DNA of 64,000 bases from Anaerolineae bacterium (GCA_020851635.1 JADZCJ010000044.1:62001-126000), one strand, 5' to 3'; numbered from the stretch's first letter, positions 24,638 to 34,686 are shown. Numbers and translations are program-made. The notes: generated by a model not told the origin, from the sequence alone.

Positions 24638-26050
24638 CTAGCCGACGGGTTTGATGTTTTGATTTATCCGAAAGAGATTGTGCGGGTCGTATTTGGCTTT
24701 GATCTGCGTGAGGCGCGTATAGTTGTCGCGATATGCTGCTCTCACATGGTCCTGGCCCTCGTCCATGATCATGTTGACATAGCCGCCGCCCATCGAGTAG
24801 GGGTGCAGCGCCAGCCAATAATCTTTCGCCCACTCTATCATGCGCTCATTGTTCGCCGGGTCGGGGTCAACGCCGACAATGACCTGCACAAAGTTTGCGT
24901 CACGATAACTCCAAGCCGTATCGTGTTTGTTCGAGCGACTGCCTGCGCCGTTAATCGGATAAAAATGCGTTGTCGAGTACGGCGTCGGCAGCTGTGCTCC
25001 GTATTTGATCTCCAGAGCAATCGCCTTGTCGTCCAATTTCTTGAAATAGTCCGCCCGCCAGTACCATTGGAGACCGGGCGGATACACTGCATCGAACAGA
25101 CTTTGCAAGGCGGGAAAGGGGATGGGGCCACAAAAATCAATGGATGGGGGCAGCGACTTGCGAATGGGACCGAATACGGCGTCCGCATTTTCGAGCGGCC
25201 CGGTATAGCACCAGACTATGGCACACATCTTTTGGAGATGGAACTGCTCGGGGAACGGTGGACCCGGCGGCACTGTAAGAAAGGCAAAGAAACCATACAC
25301 TTCGTCCGGCGCGTTCAAGGTCAAGTCCTGCCAGAACCTCAGCGCCTCTTCTGCTTTGTCAAGGGTCCAAATCATAGGACCGCCATAGACGGTGTGAACG
25401 GGGTTTCCTTTGAACAGGAAAGAGGTGACGACCCCAAAGTTGCCCCCGCCGCCGCGCACAGCCCAAAACAAGTCCGCATTCTCGTCGGGACTCGCTGTCA
25501 CGAAACGGCCGTCAGCAAGGACCATATCCACACCGAGCAGATTATCTATGGACAAGCCGTATTTGCGCGAGAGATAGCCGATCCCCCCACCGAGGGTCAG
25601 CCCACCCACACCCGCCGTCGAAAAAATGCCAAATGGCACCGTCAAGCCAAAGGGATGTCCCGCATGATCCACATCGCCCAACACGCAGCCACCCTCCACA
25701 CGAATGGTGTGCGCGCCTGGGTCCACCCGAACACTCCGCATCCGCGACAAATCAATCACCAGCCCATCGTCACACGACCCAAATCCCGGTCCGTTATGAC
25801 CTCCGCCGCGCACTGCGAGCGGGAGTTGGTGGTCACGCGCAAAATTGACCGCTGCGATCACGTCTGCCGCATCCACACAGCGCACAATCCACGCGGGATG
25901 TTTGTCAATCATGGCGTTGTATAGTTTACGAGTCTCATCATAATCCGGACTGCCGCGCGCGATCAGTTCCCCGCGCAGTTGCGCCCGCCAAGTTTCGACG
26001 GCGCTATCCGCAATCATGGGGGCCGTGACCGTTGGAGCATGTGCTGTCAT
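24638..26050 (-). CDS. BBE-like FAD-linked oxidase
   Basis: 470 residues. The PCMH FAD domain spans about 50-230: RGGGHN carries the His that links covalently to FAD, and GGLTLGGGIGYLSRKYGL is the second half. The C-terminal berberine-bridge (BBE) segment YVNMIMDEG...YDPHNLFRINQNI closes the protein. The Cys that makes a second covalent bond in bicovalent members is absent (GIFSTAGVGG), so a single histidyl link is expected. Such enzymes oxidise sugars, alcohols or alkaloid-like compounds to give H2O2. GGAGGT lies 9 bases before the ATG. Confidence 0.88.
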   Translation of the reverse strand: MTAHAPTVTAPMIADSAVETWRAQLRGELIARGSPDYDETRKLYNAMIDKHPAWIVRCVDAADVIAAVNFARDHQLPLAVRGGGHNGPGFGSCDDGLVIDLSRMRSVRVDPGAHTIRVEGGCVLGDVDHAGHPFGLTVPFGIFSTAGVGGLTLGGGIGYLSRKYGLSIDNLLGVDMVLADGRFVTASPDENADLFWAVRGGGGNFGVVTSFLFKGNPVHTVYGGPMIWTLDKAEEALRFWQDLTLNAPDEVYGFFAFLTVPPGPPFPEQFHLQKMCAIVWCYTGPLENADAVFGPIRKSLPPSIDFCGPIPFPALQSLFDAVYPPGLQWYWRADYFKKLDDKAIALEIKYGAQLPTPYSTTHFYPINGAGSRSNKHDTAWSYRDANFVQVIVGVDPDPANNERMIEWAKDYWLALHPYSMGGGYVNMIMDEGQDHVRAAYRDNYTRLTQIKAKYDPHNLFRINQNIKPVG

Positions 26051-26173
26051 TTTGACCTCCTTGTATCTCTAACTTTGCTGATGATCCACTTTACCAGATG
26101 GGGCGTTATTAAAACGTTAGCTGGGACATCAAAGGCGCCACATGCCGCCATTCATTTTTCTCGTTTGAAATAA

Positions 26174-26214
26174 CCGTGAGCTGTCGGCGTCCGAGTGTCG
26201 TCAACAGCTCACGG
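26174..26214 (-). terminator. Terminator after the PLAT-like gene
   Basis: CCGTGAGCTGT (26174-26184) pairs with ACAGCTCACGG (26204-26214), 21 bases beyond the stop codon, with a T-rich sequence beyond it on the minus strand. Confidence 0.65.
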
Positions 26215-26235
26215 CAGCATCCATCTGCGCCAGAG

Positions 26236-27210
26236 CTATGGCTTGCTGAATACGACGTTTGCGTCACTCGTGACATTGATCGCCGGGCAACTGCCGCCGA
26301 ATTGTCCACTGATGGAAAGAGCATCAATCATGCCCTTTAACGCAGAACCGGTCAGCGCGTCGAGTAATTTTGGACCCCACACCGGCAGTAGATTCTTGAG
26401 ATAGTCATAGACGAGACTGTCCAGGTGCGCATCATAATTCTTTGCCTTGGCAGTGATCTTGCCGCCTTTACAGCTAAAGACGAGGTCAAAATCTACGTCC
26501 ACTTCGGGATTATAAGGTCCCGGCAGATTGTATGCCAGGTCCAGGTCTACGTGAACGCTCTTGGCAGATTTCGGTGTCACTTCGACGCCGCGCCCAAACA
26601 GGTTGTAACCGGCGTCGCCCCACATCAGAGCGTTCGTCTTGATGCGGTCTCCAACCGCCCCTGCAATACGGCTCTCCAATTCGGTCCGCGTCAGCGTCGT
26701 CGGTACGGCCGGTTGAATAAACCCCTTCCAGGAAGCGTGCGCGCGCAACGTTGCGCTCGAGGCGGTAAAAGACGAAGGATGCCCATCCCCGTTGTCCAGC
26801 CAAAGGCAGGTGCCGGAAGTGTTCCCGAAAACCTCGCTAAAAATCGCGCGTTTGTTGATGAGCAGCGTCATTGATTTGACACAAATGGCGTCTGTCTTGT
26901 TCTTGAGGATGCGCAGCATGGTAATGTCCCCCAGGCTGCGCACATTCGTCAGATTGAGGTCGTATGTAAAGGTGCTGTTTCGTTCATAATCATTCCGTGC
27001 ATAATCCAGCCAGGTCGAATTCTTGGCATTGAGCTGGATTTGCACGTCATCATCGGTCCCCGCGTCGGACACATCCGCCACGATCAGGCGAAACTGCGCG
27101 CGCCATACCGGGGTAGATTCCGGTGGGGCAGCCAAAACGCGGTGTTGGCTTCCGAATATCGCCAAGAGCGAAGCAAGTGTCAGCGCCAACAAGATCAAAC
27201 CCTTTTTCAT
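26236..27210 (-). CDS. Secreted protein with a PLAT/LH2-like domain
   Basis: 324 residues. Residues 1-28 form a signal peptide (MKKGLILLALTLASLLAIFG, cleavage near VLA-AP). Residues ~35-130 resemble a PLAT/LH2 beta-sandwich: VSDAGTDDDVQIQLNAKN, YERNSTFTYDL, LGDITMLRILKNKTD. That fold binds lipid or membrane interfaces. The second half is not recognised; it has a two-Cys segment near the C-terminus. AAGGAG precedes the ATG I chose; a start eight codons earlier is less likely. It lies 151 bases downstream of the large SARP regulator on the same strand and may be its target. Confidence 0.65.
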   Translation of the reverse strand: MKKGLILLALTLASLLAIFGSQHRVLAAPPESTPVWRAQFRLIVADVSDAGTDDDVQIQLNAKNSTWLDYARNDYERNSTFTYDLNLTNVRSLGDITMLRILKNKTDAICVKSMTLLINKRAIFSEVFGNTSGTCLWLDNGDGHPSSFTASSATLRAHASWKGFIQPAVPTTLTRTELESRIAGAVGDRIKTNALMWGDAGYNLFGRGVEVTPKSAKSVHVDLDLAYNLPGPYNPEVDVDFDLVFSCKGGKITAKAKNYDAHLDSLVYDYLKNLLPVWGPKLLDALTGSALKGMIDALSISGQFGGSCPAINVTSDANVVFSKP

Positions 27211-27361
27211 GGCAACAACTCCTTTGCATAACACTCATCGCTTCGCAGTTGCGTCGTGCCCGTGAAGCGACAGAGCATTGCTTTATTGTTTATGGAAACA
27301 ATGTAGCAAAAGAGGTGTTAGTCAGGCGTGAGCGGCGCCGTTAGTGCAAATAGCTTGAAAA

Positions 27362-30300
27362 TCAACCGCGTTCCAGCTGCGCTACTAACGCCTTCGCAGT
27401 CTGCAAATCGGGGGTGTCGAACCCTTCGGTGAACCAGACATAGAGCGGAAGCAAGAGTTCTCGGGCTTGCGCGGACCAGCCGCGAGATAGAGAGAGGCGC
27501 GCCCAGCTCATGGCAGCGCGCAGTTCGAGGGATTTGGCTTGCTGTGTTTGTGCGATTTCGAGGGCTTGCTGAAAAGCGGCTTCTGCCCGTGTCAGGTCGC
27601 CGCCACCGGCGAGAATCAATTCGCCGCGCAGCCGATAGAGTTCCGCATCCCACCAATGCTCGTCATTTTGACGGGATTCGTGAAACGCCTCCTCCAGAGC
27701 GGCAAGTCCGTCATCGAGCTGCCCCGCCCGGACAAGGACCCGTGCGAGCAGGGACAGATAATAAGGCAATCGCAGACGCGCCCCGGTTTCGGTAAAAGCT
27801 CGGATCGAGTCGCGGAGCCGCGCCTGATTGTCAGCTCCCGGCTCTAGCCATGCTCGCCCAAATTGAGCCAGAATGCCGGACCACGCATGATAATAAGTCA
27901 CATGATGCTGGCGGGTGCGCGCAAGCGCTTCCTCTGCTTGTGCGCGAAATGTATCCGCATCAGCGCGCAGCTCTTGCAGCATAGCGAAATAAGCAACTGT
28001 CATTGCTTCACTAAAAGGGTGAGGAAAAATGCGCGCCACGTTTGCGGCGAGTTGGCAACTCTCGAATGCTTTTTGTGGAAACCCCAGACACCAGAGAGCA
28101 TGTGAATTCCACAAATATGCAAAGTTCAAATAATCAATCCCGTGCGCCGCCCGGAATTCCGCGACCGATCTTGCAGTGTGACTCGCGACAATTTGCTCAA
28201 ACACTGTGGACGCTTCCAAGAAACGTCCATGCTGATGGAGTGTGGCTCCGGCCCAATTCAGTCGGATACCTCCGACGGGCGAGGCGTCTGCTTCTTCAAG
28301 CAGATAACGCACCTCTGCATGTGCTTGGATCACCCGCTCGAAACGAGCGGCGACAATGTCAACCGATTGCTGTAACCATAGCGCCTGCACACGCTCCGTT
28401 GTGTTCCCGACGAGTCTGCTCAATTCTACCGCGCGCCTTGCCGTATGCTCGACATCCGACGACGCCCAACCCTGGGTGACGCGGTAGAGACTGGCAAGCG
28501 CCAGCAGGAATCCAAGTTCCTGTGTGTCGCGTTTCTTGCTTGCCCGCGTTTGTGAGAGCAGAGTCATACCGCGTCTCAACAGATTGATTGCATCGTCATT
28601 CGCAAAAACAGCAGCTGCCACCCCACCTGCGCGCTTGTAATAATCAATCGCCTGTTCGAACAAGCCCGCCTGCTCACATTGTGCCGCAAGCTGCGCGCTG
28701 ACGGGGTCAAGATCGTCTTTATTCAGACTCTCTAACGCGTGGGTGATGTGCCGATGAAACAGTCGCCGCGCCGGCGCGCTGATTTCGGCATAGGTGACCT
28801 CTCGCAGTTTGTCGTGAGTAAAGTCGTACGAACCCACGCCCTGCTCTCGCACAATGCGTCTTTGCCACAATTCGTCGAGCGCCAAGATGACGTGGTCTTC
28901 ATTTTCGTTTGCGGCATGCGCCAGGAGGTCGAGGGTGAACGCGCGCCCAATTGCTGAAGCCAGCTCGGCAATCTGACGTGCGGCAGGAGACAGTTGGGCA
29001 AGCCGTCCTGCAATCACCGCATAAACACGCGATGGGAGTGACTGAGAATCACCTGCGGAGCCCGAAATGGAGTTGATATGATCTTGAGCAGCGCCGGCGC
29101 CCATCCACGCGTGGATTGTTTCGACAACAAACAATGGGTTCCCCTCGGTTTCCCGATACAAGCGCACTGTCGTCGGCGCATCCAACTCGCGTCCTCCAAT
29201 TTGCAGCGCCAATTTCGCCGTCTCTGCCGCATCGAGCGCGGACAACTCGATTGAGGTCAGTTTGTCTTGGCTCCGCAGCTGACGCGTCAATCCGGCGAGG
29301 GGATGGTCCCGCGACGATTCTCCACTACGCGCTGTCCCGAGAATCAACACCGATCCGCCCGCGTCAAAGCGGAGCAAAAAATGGAGCCATTCGAGCGTCT
29401 CTGAATCACACCATTGCAGATCGTCAATCCACAACAGCATTGGGCGCGGCGCAGCAAGGACTGCGCGCGCCAACGCTTCAAAAAAACGCTGACGCTGACC
29501 ATATTCGCCCATCGGCTCGGGGCGTGCGAGATCGGTTCGCCCCGTCAATAGCTCCGGCAGCAAGCGCGACACCTCCGTCAGCCAAACGGGATCAAGGGAT
29601 TCGAGATGCGGATTCACAGCGCGGCTCCGCAGCCAATCCGCGATGGGCGCAAGGGACAGGCGTCCTTCTGCTGCATACGACCGCGTGTGCGCGACGGAAA
29701 AACCCTGCTGTGCCGCCCAGGTATAGAGTTCTTTAGCAAGCCGCGATTTTCCGATGCCTGCTTCGCCGGTGATGAGCACCAAATGCCCTTGCCCATTCGC
29801 CGCACGCTGCCAGGCGGAATGGAGCTGCTGCCAATCCTTGTGCCGTCCCACTAACCTGGCCGACGAGAGCGCAGGCAAACCGCCGGGCGGGGAAATCGTT
29901 TGAGGGTCGTTCTGCAAGCGATCATATGCAGCGCGGAGAGCGTTGCCGGGCGCGACGCCCAATTCGCGCCGGAAGGTTTCGACTGCGACCTGGTAGACGC
30001 GTTCTGCGCCGGTACGATTCCCACTCAACATATACAGTCGCATGAGTGAAATAATCGTGCCTTCGTCGAAAGGGTCGAGGCGAAGAAGGTGTTGTGCTAT
30101 TTGAAGCGCGGCGGCATATTCACGCTGCCCTTCAAGCAAACCTGCCAGTTGTCGGTAGACGGTGTGGCACTCTTTGAGTAAGCGATCGCGTTCGGGCCCA
30201 ATCCATTCGTCGTAACAACCGGGCAAAAGGTCGCCCTGATAGATTAAAGCCGCGCGTTCCAGGGCGTGTCGCATGCCAAGGGTATCGCCCCGTTGTTCGG

Positions 30301-30652
30301 CAGAATGGGATTCTCTCAGCGCTCGCTCAAAGAGTTGAATATCAATGTTCTGCCCTTTATCCCTTTTCCAGTAGACTGTACTCGTATCGGCGACAAGAAA
30401 ACGGTCAGGTTCGGGCAGCGCGTGGCGCAGTTGATACAGAAACTGGCGGAGATTATTTCGCGCGTGGGATTCGTCAGTGTCGGGCCAGAGGAGAAAAGCA
30501 ACATGCTGGCGCAATTGGGGAGACTCGGCGTGAAGTATCAGGTAGGCGAGGAGCGCTTGCAAGCGCAGAGTATTGATGCCATGAAGGGGCGCATCGGCAT
30601 AGTCAAGTCTGAAGGTTCCAAGCAGCTGAACACGAAGGACTGCTAATGCCAC
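27362..30652 (-). CDS. SARP-type BTAD-AAA-TPR transcriptional regulator
   Basis: 1096 residues. The N-terminus (1-95) is an OmpR-like winged helix of the SARP type (LRVQLLGTFRLDYADAPL, LLAYLILH, SHARNNLRQFLYQLRHAL). It is followed by a bacterial transcriptional activator domain (~100-245), an AAA/NACHT-like ATPase with Walker A GEAGIGKS near 295-302 and Walker B LLWIDDLQW near 405, and a TPR-rich second half to ~1050. Such proteins activate nearby genes when ATP- or ligand-loaded. The secreted PLAT-like gene lies downstream. The start lies near a T-rich region with no clear ribosome-binding site. Confidence 0.88.
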   Translation of the reverse strand: MALAVLRVQLLGTFRLDYADAPLHGINTLRLQALLAYLILHAESPQLRQHVAFLLWPDTDESHARNNLRQFLYQLRHALPEPDRFLVADTSTVYWKRDKGQNIDIQLFERALRESHSAEQRGDTLGMRHALERAALIYQGDLLPGCYDEWIGPERDRLLKECHTVYRQLAGLLEGQREYAAALQIAQHLLRLDPFDEGTIISLMRLYMLSGNRTGAERVYQVAVETFRRELGVAPGNALRAAYDRLQNDPQTISPPGGLPALSSARLVGRHKDWQQLHSAWQRAANGQGHLVLITGEAGIGKSRLAKELYTWAAQQGFSVAHTRSYAAEGRLSLAPIADWLRSRAVNPHLESLDPVWLTEVSRLLPELLTGRTDLARPEPMGEYGQRQRFFEALARAVLAAPRPMLLWIDDLQWCDSETLEWLHFLLRFDAGGSVLILGTARSGESSRDHPLAGLTRQLRSQDKLTSIELSALDAAETAKLALQIGGRELDAPTTVRLYRETEGNPLFVVETIHAWMGAGAAQDHINSISGSAGDSQSLPSRVYAVIAGRLAQLSPAARQIAELASAIGRAFTLDLLAHAANENEDHVILALDELWQRRIVREQGVGSYDFTHDKLREVTYAEISAPARRLFHRHITHALESLNKDDLDPVSAQLAAQCEQAGLFEQAIDYYKRAGGVAAAVFANDDAINLLRRGMTLLSQTRASKKRDTQELGFLLALASLYRVTQGWASSDVEHTARRAVELSRLVGNTTERVQALWLQQSVDIVAARFERVIQAHAEVRYLLEEADASPVGGIRLNWAGATLHQHGRFLEASTVFEQIVASHTARSVAEFRAAHGIDYLNFAYLWNSHALWCLGFPQKAFESCQLAANVARIFPHPFSEAMTVAYFAMLQELRADADTFRAQAEEALARTRQHHVTYYHAWSGILAQFGRAWLEPGADNQARLRDSIRAFTETGARLRLPYYLSLLARVLVRAGQLDDGLAALEEAFHESRQNDEHWWDAELYRLRGELILAGGGDLTRAEAAFQQALEIAQTQQAKSLELRAAMSWARLSLSRGWSAQARELLLPLYVWFTEGFDTPDLQTAKALVAQLERG

Positions 30653-30828
30653 GCGACATCCTTTCAGCTATAACCCTATGGGCATTCGGGTGGTCGCCCA
30701 CGAAATGGCACTGACGGCTCACCATTATACATCGTCAATGCGACGTGTAAACGACGACGTCATTCTGCCACCACTCGAATTTTGCGGACATTTGTGGGAG
30801 TGCAGGTTGCCCACGCTGCCGGGCAAAC

Positions 30829-30863
30829 AAAAAACCCTGACGAAAGTGCCGTCAGGGTTTTTT
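30829..30863. terminator. Bidirectional terminator
   Basis: 14-bp stem AAAAAACCCTGACG with a 7-base loop, and A/T tracts on both sides. It lies 16 bases beyond the DUF4342 stop. The rest of the gap up to the SARP start (30653-30828) shows no gene. Confidence 0.85.
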
Positions 30864-30879
30864 GCATTGATTTTCCGCC

Positions 30880-31197
30880 CTAGAGTTTGGTTGTCTTTTC
30901 CTGGTCAATGGTCGTCGTTGCCGCCGACGGCGGCTTGGGTTCCTGCCGCTCGACCACGATGCTCACACGCGCGACCAGCGCGGCGAGCGCGCCAATTGCC
31001 GCCAGCACCGGGGCGACCAGCGCCGCGATCCCGACCACCCCCAACCCGATAGTCAACGGCACTTCCAACAACACCTTGCCGTCTTCGGTCTTGAGCGTAA
31101 TGCGGCGCACGTTCCCTTCATTGACCAACTCTTTGACTTTGGAAACCACTTTGTCGCCTTCCACGCGAATTTCTTCTGTCCAGGTAGGATCTGCCAT
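30880..31197 (-). CDS. DUF4342 membrane-associated protein
   Basis: 105 residues of DUF4342. The N-terminal cytosolic part has the family pattern (TWTEEIRVEGDKVVSKVKELVNEGNVRRITLK), and a hydrophobic segment (IGLGVVGIAALVAPVLAAIGALAALV) gives one long or two short membrane helices. The C-terminal tail is hydrophilic. AAGGAG precedes the ATG at 31197; a start nine codons earlier lacks it. The family's function is unknown. Confidence 0.85.
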   Translation of the reverse strand: MADPTWTEEIRVEGDKVVSKVKELVNEGNVRRITLKTEDGKVLLEVPLTIGLGVVGIAALVAPVLAAIGALAALVARVSIVVERQEPKPPSAATTTIDQEKTTKL

Positions 31198-31264
31198 TTT
31201 GGTGCTCCTTGTGAATCTAGGCATGCAACATCATATTACGCAGTGAGGCGGCAAAGGTTTCACC

Positions 31265-31576
31265 CTACATATAGTCGCCTTCGAAAAACCAGGTGGAAAA
31301 CGGCATTTCCAGATTGCCCTCGCCGACCACCTTGCCGTCGCTGAGGTCAAACTGCGTGATGCGGACCTGCATTGTCAAATCATTGATCGCATCAACGATC
31401 ACCTTGCCCGCCGTATACACCTGCGGCAGCAAGCGCACCTCAGTCCGCGTCGCCGCGTTCTCAAACACAAATTCCATCCCCTGCTTGGTCAGGTGGGCGA
31501 GTTTCAAACTTGACCCCTGCGCCAACCCAAACAATTGGCCAAACTGCACCGCCAGATCGCTGTAATTCGAGTCCAT
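31265..31576 (-). CDS. Small protein of unknown function
   Basis: 103 residues, no family recognised. It reads as a mixed alpha/beta soluble protein with alternating hydrophobic strands (GMEFVFENAATRTEVRLLPQ) and an aromatic C-terminus (FSTWFFEGDYM). GGAGG lies 5 bases before the ATG. It lies between an MFS transporter and DUF4342, all three on the minus strand, so it is probably part of that short operon. Confidence 0.65.
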   Translation of the reverse strand: MDSNYSDLAVQFGQLFGLAQGSSLKLAHLTKQGMEFVFENAATRTEVRLLPQVYTAGKVIVDAINDLTMQVRITQFDLSDGKVVGEGNLEMPFSTWFFEGDYM

Positions 31577-31598
31577 GCTTCCTCCGCCTCAACAAGGA

Positions 31599-32846
31599 TT
31601 ATGCCGCCGCGCGTTTCCAGCGAACGGTATACAACGTCAATGCAAACAAAGTCAATGCCAGCGTGATGCCCGCCAACGCAATCCCGGTATACCCAATCGT
31701 CACAAAGCCGATTCCGCTCAACAAACTTGCCAGCGCGGCGACCAGCCCGACCAACAAATCATTGGTGCCCTGAATTCTGGGGCGTTCGTTCGGGCGCAGC
31801 GAGTCGGTCAAGAGCGACGACCCCGACACAAAGCAAAAATTCCAACCGACCCCCAACACAAAGAGCGCCGCTGCCAGGCGAATCGTCTCGCTTGCGAACG
31901 GAGCGAGCACACAAGCCAGAATCAACAACATTGCGCCAACCAGGATCGTCCGCCCGTGCCCCAGCCGGTCTGCCACAAGCCCCGTCACGATGGACGATGC
32001 ATACATCCCCGTCACATGCGCCGCAATGACAATTGCCACATCATCGAGAGTGTGATGCAGGTGCTCTGTCATCTGGAGAGGCGTCATCACCATCACCGTC
32101 GTCATGACGACCTGCCCAAGAATCATCGCCGTCAGCGCGGTTTGTACATCCGCCGAGCGCAGCGCCTCACGAAAGGTGCGCGCCGGGGTGGTATCCACCA
32201 CCATCGTTGCCGATTGCGCGAGCCGCCGTCCGATGTCTCGCGGGTCGGGACGCAAAAACACAAACATCACTACGCTGCCTAGCACAAAGAGCAGCGCGGC
32301 AACCACATACGGACCCGCCAACGGGTCAAAACCCAGCTGCGTCGCCAGACGACTGGCAGGTCCGATGAATAACGGACCGCCGATGCCTCCCGCTGTGCCG
32401 CCCAGCACGACCCAGCTGATCGCGCGCGCGCGGCGCTCCTGGGTCACCAGATCAGCTGCCGCAAACCGTCCCTGGTCCACCGCCCCGCGCGCCAACCCCA
32501 TCAACAAATGCGCGATCATGAGCAATAGCGGCACAACGGCGATGAGCGTGAATGCGCCCAACGCGGTCCCCACCGCGCCTACGCCAAAGCCGAGCGTCAG
32601 CCCAAGCCGCCGTCCATATCGGCTCATCAACCGACCGGTCGGATACGCGCCCAGCGCCGTGCCCAACACAAATACCGTCGAGGGGACACCCGCCACCGCC
32701 GGAGTGCCAAAGAGCTGCATCGCCGCAAGTGCGCCCACCGTAATTGCCGAAGTCATGCCGAGCGAAGCAATACTTTGTCCTGCAAACAATACAAAGGTCA
32801 AACGTCGAACGACATTCTGAGAAACCACCAACACCGCCGCTGCCAT
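31599..32846 (-). CDS. MFS transporter
   Basis: 415 residues with about twelve predicted membrane helices. The loop 2-3 motif GRLMSRYGRRLGL marks the major facilitator superfamily, and GLVADRLGHGR is the equivalent loop in the second half. The substrate is unknown; the pattern suits drug or metabolite efflux. Two starts are possible: 32912 (with GGGAG upstream) and 32846 (with GAAAGGAC upstream). I chose the shorter because the first helix begins there. Confidence 0.8.
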   Translation of the reverse strand: MAAAVLVVSQNVVRRLTFVLFAGQSIASLGMTSAITVGALAAMQLFGTPAVAGVPSTVFVLGTALGAYPTGRLMSRYGRRLGLTLGFGVGAVGTALGAFTLIAVVPLLLMIAHLLMGLARGAVDQGRFAAADLVTQERRARAISWVVLGGTAGGIGGPLFIGPASRLATQLGFDPLAGPYVVAALLFVLGSVVMFVFLRPDPRDIGRRLAQSATMVVDTTPARTFREALRSADVQTALTAMILGQVVMTTVMVMTPLQMTEHLHHTLDDVAIVIAAHVTGMYASSIVTGLVADRLGHGRTILVGAMLLILACVLAPFASETIRLAAALFVLGVGWNFCFVSGSSLLTDSLRPNERPRIQGTNDLLVGLVAALASLLSGIGFVTIGYTGIALAGITLALTLFALTLYTVRWKRAAA

Positions 32847-32988
32847 GTTCTGTCCTTTCGCGCCGTCTGCCAACGCCGAGATTGTACTCGATGTTGGGGG
32901 CACGTCAATCATTTTGCTCCCGGTGATTTCCCAAATTTCAAAACCTCTCCCGCGCGAGACGCATAATCCCTGCGCTTGCTCGCACTCC

Positions 32989-33017
32989 TTGACAAGCCAT
33001 CAAAAGCAAGGCATAGT
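32989..33017 (+). promoter_or_regulatory. Promoter of the SpoIIE phosphatase gene
   Basis: TTGACA (32989-32994), a 17-base spacer and CATAGT (33012-33017). The predicted start near 33024 gives an 18-base leader before the ATG at 33042. This supports that start over a longer frame that would overlap the promoter. Confidence 0.65.
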
Positions 33018-33041
33018 TTAATCTCTCCATCCAAACGACGT

Positions 33042-34679
33042 ATGCCCGTCCACCCAGACCTGCTCCGCCGCTTTCCCTTTTTTGAGCCGCTCTCGCGCGC
33101 CGATTTTGAGCGTGTCGCTCGGGCGGTCACGCGCTGCACCCTCCCCGCGCGTCGGACCCTTTTCCGACAAGGCGCCGAGGGGCACAGGTTTTACATGATC
33201 ATATCGGGGACGATCGAAATTTACACGGGCTTGCCCCCAAATATCCGGCAGTTCAACGTGCTCAACGCGGGTGAATGGTTCGGAGAATTGTCGCTCATTG
33301 ACAACCAACCGCGCTCGGCATCGGCGCGCGCCCTCAAACCGTGCGTCCTGATCGCGCTGCCTAAAAAAGATTTTCTCTGGCTCGTCTCGACTTATCCACT
33401 CGCACTCTTTATCATCGTCGCCACCATCCAAAATACCCTGCGCGACCGTGACCGCGCGTTCCTGGCAAGCGCCGAGCTCCACATACAGCAGCTGGAGCAA
33501 TTGTATTCCACCATGCTGGATATCACGCGCCACCGCGAACGCGACGAGGCATTGGAGGCGATTCGAGAGCGCGCCATAGACTTGTTGGCGAGCGCGGGCG
33601 GCGATTTGTATCTGTATGACGAGCGCAAAAAGCTCCTCATGTCTCGCGCGCAGGAAATGCTTGCTCCTTCTATCCCCCGGCCGGGAAAAGGATGCGCCGA
33701 GAAAGCATATGCGACGGGCAGGGCTTGCATCCGGGCGCCAAAGCGTTCGAATGTCTTTGAACTCGCCGCGCCGATCAAACTTGTCGAGAACGACGCGGTC
33801 GAGCACACCCTCGGCGTTCTCTGTGTCTATCGCGCCTCCGACGGCGCGCCGTATCAAGAGCATGACAAAACCCTGCTGGAGCTGTTTGCCAGTCAAGCGG
33901 CAATCGTGATCGAAAACGCGCAGTTGTATTCGCTGCGCGTGGAAAAAGCGCGGCGAGATGGGGAATTGAATGCCGCGCGCATCGTGCAGGCGAGTCTGAT
34001 TCCAAAACACCCTCCGCCCCTGCCCGGGTTTCAGCTCGCCGCCGCCTGGGAGCCCGCGCGCAAGGTCAGCGGCGATTTGTACGATTTTATCGAGCTGCCG
34101 GACCAAACCTGGGGCATTCTCATCGCCGATGTGTCGGACAAGGGCATGGCAGCCGCTTTGTTCATGGCTTCTGCGCGCAGTATCTTTCGCGCCAGCGCCA
34201 ACGTGGGCGGTTCCGCAGGCGAAATTATCGAACGCGCAAATCGCGCCCTCGTCCAAGACGCGTCGAATGGGATGTTCGTCACCGCTTTTCTCGGCATCCT
34301 GGACCCAAAGACCCGGCGTTTCTCGTATGTAAACGCAGGGCACAATTATCCGTTTCTCCGCCGGGCCGCGGATGCGAGCATCCACGATCTATCCGACCAT
34401 AATATGGCGCTGGGCATCCTCGCCGATTTCCCTTATCCGACGCGAGAAATCAGTCTGGACAAGGGAGACCTGGTCCTGATTTATACCGATGGCGTGACAG
34501 AGGCGGCTGACGCGTCGGGCGAGCTGTTTGGCGAAGCGCGCCTCCGACAGCTCGTGCATGAACTGGAGTCTGCGAGCGCGCGCGAGGCGGTTGACACCCT
34601 CTCCGACCGGATCAGCGCCTTTACGGGCGCCGAACCCCAAAGCGATGATATTACTGTTGTCGCCCTCAAACGCACATGA
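33042..34679 (+). CDS. cNMP-GAF-SpoIIE (PP2C) phosphatase
   Basis: 545 residues. Residues ~8-130 form a cyclic-nucleotide-binding domain (GHRFYMIISGTIEIY, NAGEWFGELSLIDNQPRSAS with the phosphate-binding RSASA). Residues ~165-310 are a GAF domain. Residues ~335-543 are an RsbU/SpoIIE serine phosphatase with LYDFIELPDQTWGILIADVSDKG, YVNAGHN and IYTDGVTEA. Such proteins dephosphorylate anti-anti-sigma factors to set partner switching, with the sensor domains providing signal input. No anti-sigma partner is nearby. The 3' end lies 7 bases from guaB's end, converging. Confidence 0.9.
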   Translation: MPVHPDLLRRFPFFEPLSRADFERVARAVTRCTLPARRTLFRQGAEGHRFYMIISGTIEIYTGLPPNIRQFNVLNAGEWFGELSLIDNQPRSASARALKPCVLIALPKKDFLWLVSTYPLALFIIVATIQNTLRDRDRAFLASAELHIQQLEQLYSTMLDITRHRERDEALEAIRERAIDLLASAGGDLYLYDERKKLLMSRAQEMLAPSIPRPGKGCAEKAYATGRACIRAPKRSNVFELAAPIKLVENDAVEHTLGVLCVYRASDGAPYQEHDKTLLELFASQAAIVIENAQLYSLRVEKARRDGELNAARIVQASLIPKHPPPLPGFQLAAAWEPARKVSGDLYDFIELPDQTWGILIADVSDKGMAAALFMASARSIFRASANVGGSAGEIIERANRALVQDASNGMFVTAFLGILDPKTRRFSYVNAGHNYPFLRRAADASIHDLSDHNMALGILADFPYPTREISLDKGDLVLIYTDGVTEAADASGELFGEARLRQLVHELESASAREAVDTLSDRISAFTGAEPQSDDITVVALKRT

Positions 34680-34686
34680 TATTTTT

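Noticed and set aside
24506-25924. Plus-strand 472-codon frame opposite the BBE oxidase
   Set aside because: Lacks motifs and starts within the multicopper oxidase end and terminator; the opposite strand holds a complete BBE-type flavoprotein.
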